From Lineus longissimus (Eukaryota > Nemertea > Pilidiophora > Heteronemertea > Lineidae): a stretch of 64,000 bases of DNA. The notes below the pieces were generated by a model. It saw only the letters and a program-made list of their open reading frames with translations. It had not been told where the DNA came from and made no database searches. The stretch is taken from assembly GCF_910592395.1 (NCBI RefSeq), contig NC_088310.1, positions 4,845,501-4,909,500 of the forward strand, read 5' to 3'. Positions 1 through 12,100 of the stretch are shown here, piece after piece; position 1 is the stretch's first letter, and each line of letters opens with the position of its first letter. Both the position numbers and the translations under genes were made by a program.

Positions 1-2580
1 TTAAGCTATTGTCTTTGAGGGTTAGAAGTGGCATCGGGGAGATGTTAATTATGTAAACGATATATTAATGGGCTGCATCTGTCAAAGAGGAACATTACCT
101 CATTAAAGTGAGCTTTTTCAAATGGGTTTAGGTCATTACACCATCATTACTGACATAAGCTTGGGCAACTTTCAGAGTCCATTGATTTTTCGCATTGTGT
201 TTGATACCACACACTGTGTGACCCATCGATTTGAACCGTTATTGAACACTTGTGTATGCAATAGACATTTGCCAATGCTTTAACGTTTGTCTGAATATCA
301 CAAGTGGTGGACGATGATTTACACAGCCAGAGAATGTCCAACCGGTCGTGAGAAAAAAAGAAATAAAACAAAACTATGCAGATTGTATAAGCAGAAACGT
401 TTATGCCTATAACGGACATATGGTTTATTCTTGCTCACATTACACGTGGCGTCCTTCAAAACCTTTCAAAAATCGATTCATAATGCCGTATTTATCAATG
501 AAATGTAACATGATTCAACAACGAATCGTCTATATCTTATCTGTTTGCGTTTGTGTCCTTCAAATTTTTATTTTGACCGACAAACGTCAAGTACGACAGT
601 TGGAGCAGTGGCGCAATGCCAATGATATGAAAACTGATGTGACCCACAGAAATGCTTGTGATAACCATACAATGTACTATGCGTGCACACTTGTCCGTTT
701 TGATGGGACTTGTTTGCTCGGTATTTCAATAGATTTTTCAATAGAGACCAGCCTATTTGACGGCTGAATGACCATGCTGTGTGCACAAGTTATGTGTAGA
801 TGATAACACATCACATTAGGATATCAAGTAAAACGCTTTCTTGACACAGGCCGAATGGTTCATGTCATTCACGTCAGTTGGTCGAATCAGGTCAAGATAT
901 GGACGTAATTTTATATGAGGTTCCTTGGGTGAAAGTGGGGGCATACTGTGTACACTGGGCTGTGGGCGCCACACGCGCTTCGGGACACGACCTGGCTGAT
1001 GAGTAACCCACTCGCGATACCTACCCAAGATAGCATATGACGCCCAGTGTTTAGTAGATCCACTTACCAATGTTGATAAGCTGTTATGCCATTAACTGAT
1101 GAAGTCCAGGATGGTCAAAATATGCTTTGCCCATCACTCTGGGTAAAGGGGTTGAGGGGGGGGGGGGGCGGCAAATAAGGTCTGATACAATGACATCCCT
1201 CCCCGATGTCATCTAAAAACTGCAACACGCACTCCCAATATGGATTCGGTCTACACTTGAAAAATACCTGCATACTTGCGTAGTTACGCTCTTGTCATGA
1301 ATGCGTTTCACTCGTCTGACGATCAGTTCGAGCCGTCTCTTTGAAAATTGATGGGCCTATACTTGTACATCTGGCAGGCTTCAAATTCCACTCGGGGTTA
1401 TTATAAACCTTGGCTTCGAATGAGTTATCTTTTCCGGGCCTTTACGATTATTTGGTCCCCGATGGGGTAGGCCTATTCTTTCACTCAATTTAAGAATAAA
1501 ATCCATCACTTGTCGGGATGTCAAAAGCACACGCAGCCTGATATAGTGAGCAATCATTGAGTAATCATTGAGTAATTGCTTGATGTTATGAAAATTATAA
1601 GTTGAAATAATTATCGTGTCCTGCTCGACGAATATCTGATGTTACAAGATTCAGCCGCTTTACAAATCGCTCAACTGGAATCAAACATCTGAATATCTTT
1701 GCAGGATCAAAAGGAACTCGAAGCTACATTCTTACCAGAACACGGCCATATAATACTCTTCCAAGCCTTTTTCCTAAAACAGAATCTTATAAGAATTTCA
1801 TCCTGGGTCTGCTTTCAGCCGGAAAATCGTCTTAGCGAACGAGACAGGTCCAGCGGCCTCAAAAACTGCTCCTATGCACTTTTTTTGGTGGTCACTTGAA
1901 TAAGATGAGCCAGCCTGGCCATCTTCCACCATTGTGACCTAACGAGGCGTGAGCACCCCGTCATTCTATTTCTTTTTCAAAATACATTAGATGAAAATTT
2001 ACAATTGAATAACGTCGCTGTCCTGATCAGACAACGACACAACCTGTGGTGGGTTTTTTTAACCTTTTTTCCTGAAAGAATGGGACTTGGCAAGTGCCCG
2101 CACGCACATCTGATTACATATTCAAAGCGTATAGCATTGGCTGTTGAATCAAATTATGAGAGTATTGAATGTGCACGTTCAAAATATTTTGTTACTTTTC
2201 TGTTGATTGAAATTGGAATTCTCTGAAAAAAATAACTCTTTAAAATAAGATAAGAGCGACCCAATTTAATTCCTTAGAAACAAGGGACACAAAATCCAGT
2301 ACGGCGTTGCGCAATTTTCGTGGATCATGTTGACTGAAATTCATTTTAAGTCAACTTATCCACGCCAGTCATATGGCATTTAAAGTTGAAGATGTGAGGG
2401 TCGGATTAAAACCCGCCAATTTTGCAAATCCGTGTACCCATCCTCCTTTTATTCCTTTCTTTATCTCCATATTTTTTTTGTATACCGGAACTTTAGTTTT
2501 GAACCCTTGCCTTCGGTGAAAGATGTATCCCTCTGTCTTGTCTAGGGTCGCAACCAGTTTTCCAGGGGCCAAGGCGAAAA
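1..2580. other. Intergenic or intronic DNA without a supportable gene
   Basis: I see open frames up to about 140 codons, but they overlap in several frames and on both strands. They lack splice-site support and recognisable motifs. The only structured element is the G-rich run near position 1150, listed separately. Confidence 0.5.
1141..1168 (+). other. G-rich run with quadruplex potential
   Basis: The strand reads GGG, TAAA, GGGG, TTGA and then a run of 13 G. This satisfies the usual rule of four G-tracts of at least three with loops of 1-7 bases. It is not attached to any recognised promoter or gene. The long homopolymer is also a place where sequencing or assembly may have miscounted. Confidence 0.6.
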
Positions 2581-2646
2581 AAGTAAGGTCAATGAGTTGT
2601 CACCTTTGGTCATTCCGTTATATAAAGAGCAGTTTGTAATGCTGAG

Positions 2647-3030
2647 TTGGCATGGCTCGAGGCAATGAAGGGTTTAATAGTTGAAGTAAGGTTAAGTCAC
2701 GAAAGCTTCAGTCATGATGGATATGCAATCCTACTTGTCCCGGGGGCCAGGAAAGATCAAATATTATATTTGGATGCAGAGAGTCCGGAGACCTTGAACC
2801 TAACACCAACAGCATTGCCAACTGTTTCAATCATGAACATGCAGCTTCATCATGCCCAATCAACAGTTGGAAAAGAAGTCTCAAAAACTTGGGCAATTTG
2901 TCATGTCTCAAAGTGCAGCGAGGCTGATTGAGCGTGAATGGCCTGCCATTGCCAACAACACGAGTTTTTCAAGCACAGAATACGAAGTACCCGATTATGC
3001 ATTGAGTGAAGTTCTCTATACCGTTACATG
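2647..3030 (+). pseudogene. Possible decayed coding stretch in two frames
   Basis: One frame (about 2647-2931, opening at a TTG rather than an ATG) and a second overlapping frame have protein-like composition. The second frame is entered near the ATG at about 2850 and ends at the TGA near 3028-3030; it contains LIEREWPAIANN and VPDYALSEVL. Together they could be one diverged open frame broken by a frameshift, for example a transposon remnant. I do not recognise the family, see no splice sites, and cannot exclude chance. Confidence 0.2.
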
Positions 3031-4259
3031 ACGTATGCTCCAGTTATTTGCCATGATTTCATTATCGTTGTCTGGTGACAAAACACACCACCTGCACCCA
3101 GAACCCAATGTTGAAGATACAAGAGATACACCATGCGTGGTTCGTTCTGCAGTTGCTGAAATTGTTAAAGTTCGTAGCATCCATGCCATCACAGACCATT
3201 TTCATTTTTTCATAGGACCACTGAAATTAAATCATCGCCTAGGGCGGAACGGACATCAACCTCTAATCCCTCGAAGGTCGCGACCCCTTCTCCTTAAGCT
3301 CTGGTCGTTTTTTTGTGATCGCAAAGCGTATGCCATGGTATGAATGTTCCTAAAATGTTGGCAAGAGAGTACCTTTCAAGCCTGATTGATATCGTTTAAG
3401 GAGGAAAATTACAAAAACAGTTGGGAAATATTTTGTCCCTTCCGTCACATGAAAGTTGCGATTATACCTGTAATGGGAACTGGGAAACAATTCTACTCGC
3501 TGCCACCTTTGATCTGATGAAAGAATCCGATTTAAATGAACCAACGGCGACCTTTGCCACACGTTTTTACGATACTTGAGGGGCATATGTGTCTGTATGT
3601 ATTTCCCACGTATCATTTCTACGGATGCGAGCCTCCCAGCTGCCATTCAATCGATCACAACCCTATATGGTTGCGTTACATACAACTCATACCGTGAAAT
3701 TGAACGATTATTGAGCGGCGTGTTACCCTGGCAGATAGGCTGAAGATTCGGGGGTTCCCGCATATGCATCTCACTGTTTGATTATTACAAATTTAAACAG
3801 CAAATATTTGTTCGCTCTCGCTGGCCATGTCATTTGAATATCGTAGATTCAACCCCTGGCGAAGTCTGACTCAGAAATTCGATAGAACCTCGCGTTCGTT
3901 TACTTGTTTACACCGAAATGGCGTCAGCGATAAATGACTGTATACCTTCTCAATTGCAGTCATAAAAGAGTTTGCCTTACCTAACCTTGAATAGATTTTG
4001 AGTGTGCCTAAATGAGATTTGAATGGATACACGCGAAAGAGGCCATGCTGGTTGAAGTTATACATGTAAATTCTGTACAAGTCGACCACACTATCCTTTA
4101 GCAAAGGCCGGACCACCCAAAATTAAGGCTACCCAAGGAGGCGACAATCCGTATGTCCTGGTCTGGGTTGCTTTAGGTCAATGATTTGAGGTCATCCGCA
4201 TTTTGATGATGCCAACAGGATATGTCCGAACATAATAATCAGAGTCGACCAAGGGGCTA

Positions 4260-4800
4260 ATTACGTCAAGTTAAAGTCCCCTTTAGGCAGAGGAGGAGGT
4301 CGACAAATTATGGGTGAAGCTCGGGTCACTCTCAGAGGTCAGGCCGGATTAGCAATTAACTAGGGTACTGCTTTACTATCATTTAGACGACGTCAGTTAC
4401 GCCTGCAAAATAGGTAACTCTCATGTCACTGTTCGGAGGTTAATCCTCCTAGTATCAATTTATTAAGGCTACTATACCAATATTATGGAGGGCGAAATAT
4501 AGGTGACACGTTAAGTGTCCTACACTTATTAATCAACTACTGGCTGCCTTGACGTGATCAGCAATGGCTCAATGTAGGTGACTCTCACTCAGGACACCAT
4601 CAGAGGCCAGTCTAACAGTACCTGACGTAATTGGTGGGGCCCTTTGTTGGCAAAAATTGGTAACTCCCTGGCCACTATTTAGAGGCCACTTGGTAACTTT
4701 AGCCGTGACACGGATGGTCATTTTGGCTTATCTTCGTTCTCAGTTAGATAGCATTACAAATTTGGGTGAATTTCAGGTCAATATGCTCTGATGAAAAAAG
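4260..4800. repeat. Diverged tandem repeat, unit about 75-100 bp
   Basis: A recurring core reads like GGTAACTCTCATGTCACTGTT or GGTGACTCTCACTCAGGACA, followed by a GAGG-containing block such as AGAGGCCA. It is seen near 4323, 4411, 4502, 4577, 4659 and 4758. Spacing is irregular (75-99 bp) and copies are strongly diverged, which suggests an old minisatellite. No gene overlaps it. Confidence 0.45.
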
Positions 4801-5059
4801 ATCCTGGTCGGGGCCAATCAGTGGAGATCTTGAGGGGAGCATGGACATGGAAGGCTACGAAATGTACAATCACTCTACTGGTATGTTCACTATCTGTCAG
4901 TCAGTAACTCAATATTGACGTAAACAGGTTCGAGATCTCACTACGCCTGCGCAACAACCATCTTGGATACATCGCCAGTTAGGTGAACAAGCCGTGGGTG
5001 GCGGTTTAAGCATGTTAACTAAGTTTATTAGGCATTAGCCTTTCATACGAACGGAATCA

Positions 5060-7800
5060 ACTCATTTTGTTCCTGCTGATCAGGCACAATTCAACGAATA
5101 TCACCCTTCACTGATTCGAAAACTAAAATGTTTGTGATTGCCCACGCATACTTTGCTGGATGGCTTCTTTTTATAGTACTGAATCTCGCAGGAAAGAAGA
5201 CTGCCTGGTCCCCTTAAGGGAAGCTGTCGGGGAACAAAAGAATTTACAGCGGATTCAATGTTTAAGTCAATTCGTGCTTGGTTTCTCTTGTTCCGAATGC
5301 GCCTAGATTTTACACGAGCCACGAGAGGTCAGTTGAGGTCAGCGGCCATCTCGGTCAGCTCGGGTCAAACGGCATACGTCACTATCATTACGTCACTAGC
5401 AATACCCACAGGAACAGGTAAGCAATGTAAAGAGACACCTCAGGTCAAGCATTCTCGTGAGCAAGGTGCCTTCGCTTCCACAACATCCGGAAAATACGCG
5501 GAGAAAAAATTAGGCCTAATTGAATTAGATGATGTTTGGTCTGTCCGGAAATCCTTGTGCTCTGTTACGAAGAAAGTGACGCCACCAAACAAACACGAGA
5601 GAAAAATCAATACTGTTTTTCCGTTGGTGAAGGCAGTATGCGTTTCAGGCATATATTTTGTGTAAACTTGTGAAATATCTATATCATTATTATGATTATG
5701 TATACAGAAGTGTTCGAAAAAAAGACCTGGGACGCGATTCACTGTTCACCAGACTACTGGAGGATTGGTCTTTCGCAATTAGCCTGGTTTCTTGCTAGTA
5801 AAAATCATTGAAAACAAAAAAGGGCTAAACCCGAATTCTCAATTCGTTTTCATAAACATTCTGTCTCATCTTTGAAAATCCTGTAGGTGTTCACCATACT
5901 CCGTCAATTCCTAGAACAATCAAGCCGTGCATTATTTTGACACCAAGTGTATATGTTTCAGAATCGACGCCTCCTTTAATGATATTCTCTATTGGCAACT
6001 GTGTAAACTGTAGACGCATCGTTGTATGATAAAGACAGCCATATCAAAAGGGACATGTTTTACCCTGAGGCACAGCGGAACCAACAAAGTGAAAATGTTA
6101 CTTCGTGACTTTTACGGCTGTTCTCTAAAGGCCTTGCATTATGTCTTATTGTGTTGCTATGGCAATAAAGCTCTGGTCATATTGTTCGGACGTCAATACG
6201 TTCGGACATCTATATCGGTAATTTTTAAACCTTTTACGCCACTGACACCAAGACAAACGATTGTCAGATCGGCCAAGCCATTTTCGCCGCCGATATGAGT
6301 TGAAACAGAACATCGATGCGGCTTTAGGTATTTTTGCTATATCTTTGTCTCATCAAATGTTATTAGACCAGAGATAAAAAACTGAATAACACGTAATTGA
6401 AATTTCCACTGGAGTAGTGACAGTGGTCAGCGGCCAGTGAGAAAGAGAATCGTGTGCGATTAGGAGTGGAGGGCAATCAAACTAATTTGAGTCGGGTGAC
6501 GGGAATCGGATGCACAAGTTTTTCATTGATTGAGTCCGTGTTTAAAACTTTAAAATTTTTTTTAGTCATACAGTCCGTTTAACCATAAACGTAAACCCAG
6601 CTTGAAATGACCCGTGCATGTCAGAAAACTGAAAAGAAGTGAGTCGTCTTATCGTTCTCCTCTTCTACCTGTCAACTGACTAAACAATCATAGGGAATTT
6701 TATCGACATGGTTGTTCAACTGTTGCAGTCTTTGAAGTAGCCGTGTTTCAATTTGATATTTGGCTGTCGAAATACCCCAGCTTTAGGCGACTCTGAGGTG
6801 TACATTTTGACATTATGTCACGTGCAACAATGTAGACAATCCCTTTGCCGTGTGTATTTTCCAATTAATTCCGGACATTGAACTGCAGCAGAATTCCCAT
6901 TGCTCGGAAGGCCATCACCGTGGCATTTCCGCCTCGTAGGCCTGTCAAAGCTTTAGAATGAGTATGTGTACCTCGGATAAGATTCTGTAATGCTTGCAGC
7001 CATTCTTGTTATAATGAAGATTGAGACTGAGAAATATCTGTAATATGAACGCGGGGTTTGCCAATTTATGGGAACCAGGCCCCAAGGAAAGCGAATCATC
7101 CTTTACGAACCATACCGCAACACCTCAAACGAGTTCCTCCGCCAGCCTAGTCTTCATCAAATTTGTTTTATTTTCACATGAAAGACATAAAATAATATGA
7201 TTTCTAACTTCGGTTTGCCACCAAATGACACGGCGCCGAAGACAAAGCAATTAATTTGTCATTTAATTTCCGAATTATTTCAATGTATGTATTTCCATCT
7301 TGTAAGTGGCACAATAAGACTGCAACCGTAGGCTATATGGGGATGGTTGAGTGGATATATCAATGGACGTGCGTCTTATCACTATAATACGCGTCACACA
7401 ATATAAGAAATGGATATTAAGTAATATATCGGCACGGCAGTCTTTGTTCAGTACATGTAGTATGTTCTTGTACTGTATGGTGTACTGAAATGGACACTCT
7501 TAACAACGAAATGCGCCTATGTTGTGTCTTAGGTCTTTCTACTAAACGAGCAATCAATAGGATGTTCTTCCCTGTATGTACATGTTCATTGCTTTACATG
7601 GTGACCAAGAACATGAGTCAACGAATCGTACAAGTGTTTTTCCCTGTTTTCCATGTTTCGATATGAAAAACATAATTTGATAATCTTTGCGTTTATTTGA
7701 ATATACTTCAAGATACGGTACTCATGTCTTTAAAAAAGAGATTAGCAACACTGGCACGGATGTCTCCAAACAACTTCCAAGTACAAAACTCGTATTCTGA
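5060..7800. other. Stretch without a supportable gene
   Basis: Open frames exist (the longest about 135 codons near 5258-5665) but show no recognisable domain, and competing frames occur on the other strand. A donor-like GGAACAG|GTAAGC lies at about 5412, but I found no convincing matching exon. Confidence 0.4.
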
Positions 7801-7819
7801 CGACAATGAATTATCATGT

Positions 7820-9100
7820 GAGCGCCAATGTTCGGAGGAGGACAAACGGGTGTTACATAACCCTTGAGTCAGTTTGGTGAGATCTAGGACGTGTATTCTT
7901 ACCTTGACTCACTCTATTATTGCATCGACCTTGATCTACTTGGTGTCTCAATATACTCGACCTTAATACGATGATAGATTACATAAGTAGTATTTGAATT
8001 TCCGATGAAATAGGCTGCACTTTGTTACCACTTGTCTTAAAATTTGGGTCACTAAAACATTCACCATTAACATGTTTAGAAGGTTAATCCGTTCACTGAA
8101 TTCGAATTTACTAAAAGAGATCTACAGTGAGATTGACTCACTTTAACTGACCTTAATTTACAGATACCAAATATTCGACCCACGATAATAGATTACATAA
8201 TCAGATTTTGAAATTTGGGTCTTTGATACTGTTACCAATAGCTCAGTACATGTTCTGAGGAGGACAAGCGTGTCTTGCATAACTCTCATGTCTAGGTCGT
8301 GTATCCTTAGGTTGACTCACTTTACAAATGTACATGTAAATGTCCTTGGTCATCATGGTCGACCTTAATACGAAAACTGTTACTCAATTAATATTTGCAT
8401 CTTGATGAAAGATAAGATCAGGTCAGTGCACTAGTTTCTACTTGTGCCGAGGCGGACTCGGAGGAGGACAAGCTATAGTCTTACACAACCGTTTTATCAG
8501 CTGTTAGAAAACTGAGTCAGCATAGGGATACATTGGCTATATATCACCACATCGACCTTGCTCCATGACGTATTTGAATATTTTCGAGAAGACCAAAATG
8601 TCTTCCTGTTAAAAGTCGTCAATATTAATTGAAAAGAAGATGCCCATTGTTTCTTGCGGGCTATCTTGTAGCCAGGGATTGGTTGAAGGCGAAACGAGAC
8701 AAAAAGCTCACCCATCATGAAGGTTCTATTGTCGAGTCGCGTTATACCCAAGTATCGATGGACGTCGTCTCTGAATTTCTTTAGACCCTCCAATTTTTAA
8801 AAGTGCATTTTTTCGCTGACGAATCACTCAAGTTGTCAACAGGGTCTTATACAGAGTAAGATATTGATATAAACAAATCTATATTAAGTTATTGCTATTT
8901 ATCGCTCTTGCAATATCGCCGTACTTAAATCAGTGTCACTGTTTTAAGTAGGCCTTCATGAATATAGGACAGAGGAATTGAGATTACGTAACTTGTCTGT
9001 CATTTGAAGAGGCATACATCTTGTATCCTAAACTTGACTTACTTCTGAGTTGTTTTCCGACCTTGCTCCTAATATGATGGACCTATATGATAAACTTAAG
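7820..9100. repeat. Diverged satellite-like repeat, unit about 205-211 bp
   Basis: The block CGGAGGAGGACAA recurs at about 7833, 8255 (CTGAGGAGGACAAG) and 8459. The spacing is twice about 211 bp and then 204 bp. A second landmark, GACCTTAATACGA or a variant, recurs near 7962, 8150, 8362, 8555 and 9057, followed each time by related AT-rich text (ATAGATTACATAA, TATTTGAA). Single related pieces also occur near 9795 and 10668. The copies are old and diverged. Confidence 0.5.
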
Positions 9101-12100
9101 CTGTTATGCAATTTGCATTTGGCCTGGTGTAGGGACAATGAACTTTAGTAAAGTAGCCACTTGACGACTCATTGAGACAATAGACATAAATAATACCCGT
9201 AGGCTACTCTGCCTGTCCCGACTACCACATGCAGTTGAACTGGGTCGAATGTAATCAGGAAGGTCGTTATTAATTATATCAAAGAGCGAGGTATTTGTCC
9301 TCAATAGTACTGTTTACTAATTGTACTCTATCGTAATTAGGTTAATTTTCATATTTTACATAATATGTTGAAGAATGTCAATGGAAACGGCGTTTCTGAA
9401 TCATTTGGGGCACTTTACTCTAGTCATCCACTTCGGTCATTGGCGTACCTCACGTCCGTTATACTTTTCGGTTTAGAAATAATGGCAAGATATTTTGACT
9501 GACAACATTCTGATGGACGAATACATTGCACATAAACACATGTGTAGTCAGCAGATGAGGTGTTTCATGGCACAAGAAGTACTTCATGCCCGTATTGTCA
9601 TCAGTGATATTTTCAAACTGGTCGCCTTGGTAATTTCTTGTAGACTATTTCTCATGAAGGTACAAGACTCAGACTCAGCGATGAGCCACCGCAACAGCCT
9701 CCAGCCTCCACATTGACTGTTGCTTTCCTATTACCCTCTAGGCTACAAATCAACCTCGTACATTTCATCCTTAGTGAAATCAACAAACTAGCTGACCTAA
9801 TACGAAGTTAGATAAACGTGCTGTGGCGTAATCATGGTGGACAACTCGATTGGTCGCCATGGTAACGCATTTGGCGAACAGTCGCGACAGTTTGATAGAT
9901 TCATTACTCCATTAAACGCTAGATTAGTACATCTATAGACATGCGACAAGGCTTTTAAATGCCCGCATAAATATTGCATATCGAGTCTTTGTTGTTCGGT
10001 TTTAGCCAAAGCCCCTGCGTGATGTAATAATCTTGCGTCAAATGACGTTGGTTGATTGATATTTTCCCTAATGGTTGATCTGTCATGCCACCAGATATCA
10101 GGTCATGCAACCGGAAGAAGCGATTGTATCGCCACTGGTGGCAGGGTTGGGCGTAATGGCGCATAAGCTTGATCTGTAGACGTTCCAAAACCAGCCATGT
10201 TGCGAGATTTCACACATAATTTCGTCATCTTATTCGTGACCAATGGTGACTTCGACCGGTGACTTCCATTCAAACCACAACTTCAGTGACACTTGAACGA
10301 AATAAAGGCAAAAAGATGAAATTTGAGCTGCGTGATTCTGACTGTTCGGCGGTGGAACAGGTCCTCATGGTAATAGTTATAATTTCCTGTCACTTGTCTC
10401 CTCACCGTCAGCAGTCACCTCCACTGACCCAGACAAGATTTCCTTCACAAATTCCCCCATAGCCGGAAGGCACGCAATAATTTCGACATTTAGTCTTTTC
10501 TCTCAGTTGGCAATTCCCTGCCCAGCACAAACGAATGACCTAATAGTTTTGGTGTGAACTCTCACAGAGGAACATTTCTACACGGCATTGAAATTGCACA
10601 GAGAGCAGTGTTTGTGAAGTACTAGAGTTACCACTATGATGTTTTGATAATCAAGCCTGGCCTTGACCTAATATAAGTTATCGCAAACAGTCCTAGATTT
10701 TCATGATGCATAATGATGTAGTGGTTGCACAATAGAACGACGCAATTGTGACGCCTTGCCAACAATGACATCCAATGGCGGCCATTGTCAACTTTCGTTG
10801 TGCACCGGTGCACCGAATTATTAATTTCGAAGAAGAGTCGTCTATTTTTGTTAAGTGTGGATTTAGGCCTGTGTTTGTGCTTTTCATAAGTTCTGTTGAC
10901 AATGGTTCGATCACTATTAAATATCGTAGATGTGCCCTGACAGGACTTGTCCTACATAACAGGCTCTTCGGTTATATAGTTGAGAGAGATTGCGTCCTTT
11001 TCGTTGAATCATAATCTTTTCTTTATTACGCCCAATAAAAGTTTGAATGGTCTTACGATACATAAGTGGCAGGGAAGTTTTAAAAGGTGGTGCAGTACGA
11101 CAGGGATGATCATGTTCAGATTTATATCAACGGTCGACTTCATATTGCGCCTTGTCTTAACTGTAAAGAAAGATTTTAATACCTTAATAGAAGTTACATC
11201 AAACCCGTAGGGGGCCATCATTATGATATGATATTGATATTTAAATGTGTATTACCAGATAACCATTTTGGTCACGTTTAAGACACTAACAACATGATCA
11301 GACGTCACACCATTGGATGCTGAATGCATTTTTTTATGATTACTCTATCTGGGTTTTTTTCTGCAGCGTGATACACCCACTTAATGCCTGCACAAAGAAC
11401 TCTTTTAAAAATAACCATCCAAACATGAATTTTTCAACGAAGCCTTTTGTTGATACCATGACATAAAAACTTCAGCATAAGGCATGGACTTGCACTGTAA
11501 TAAAAGCAAATAATTTTTTCAGGGTTACACAAAACGTGCAGCTTACTAAGAATCGGGGTTTGATCCCCAGACGGTCAACGGGTGGTCCCCCGGCGTTGAC
11601 GGTAAATTCGACTTTTTTCAACCCAAAATTCTTTCACTAACAACTTCCGTTTCACATCCTGTCTGGGTGAGGACTGATATACCTCGTCCCAGGGGCTGTC
11701 TTTCAAGAGTCAGCAGTTGTTTTGCCATGCTGACCGTAATCTTGGAACCAGGATATCGTGTTTTCATATGTAAAAAAATCTGACACGAAAAAATTACCAA
11801 GCCTCGTCGTCTGGGGCAATTTATGTACATAAGACATCATTACGGCATGTTGAATAATCATTAGGGTCTAGGTTAGGATATTTGTCACGAAAAAACGTGG
11901 ATGTGGGACAGCTTATCTTGTGTAATCACTAGCAGTTTGTAAATTGAGCAGCAGTTTCCACCCCGGTAATAAAAATAAGTCAGGTAAATCGGACTGAGTC
12001 ATGTTAATATTAAAGGGAGGCTGCCATCTGCGAAATCGAAATTCACTTTCTCAAAGTCACTCCTTTCGCCAAGTCTATCATTACCCTAATTAACTTGGGT

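Noticed and set aside
5258-5742. Overlapping frames of 135 and 100 codons on both strands
   Set aside because: There is no domain signature, no supporting splice structure, and both strands are equally open.
11540-11585. GGGGTTTGATCCCC hairpin resembling a tRNA T-arm
   Set aside because: No acceptor stem, D-arm or anticodon arm can be built around it, and no A-box is present at the required distance.
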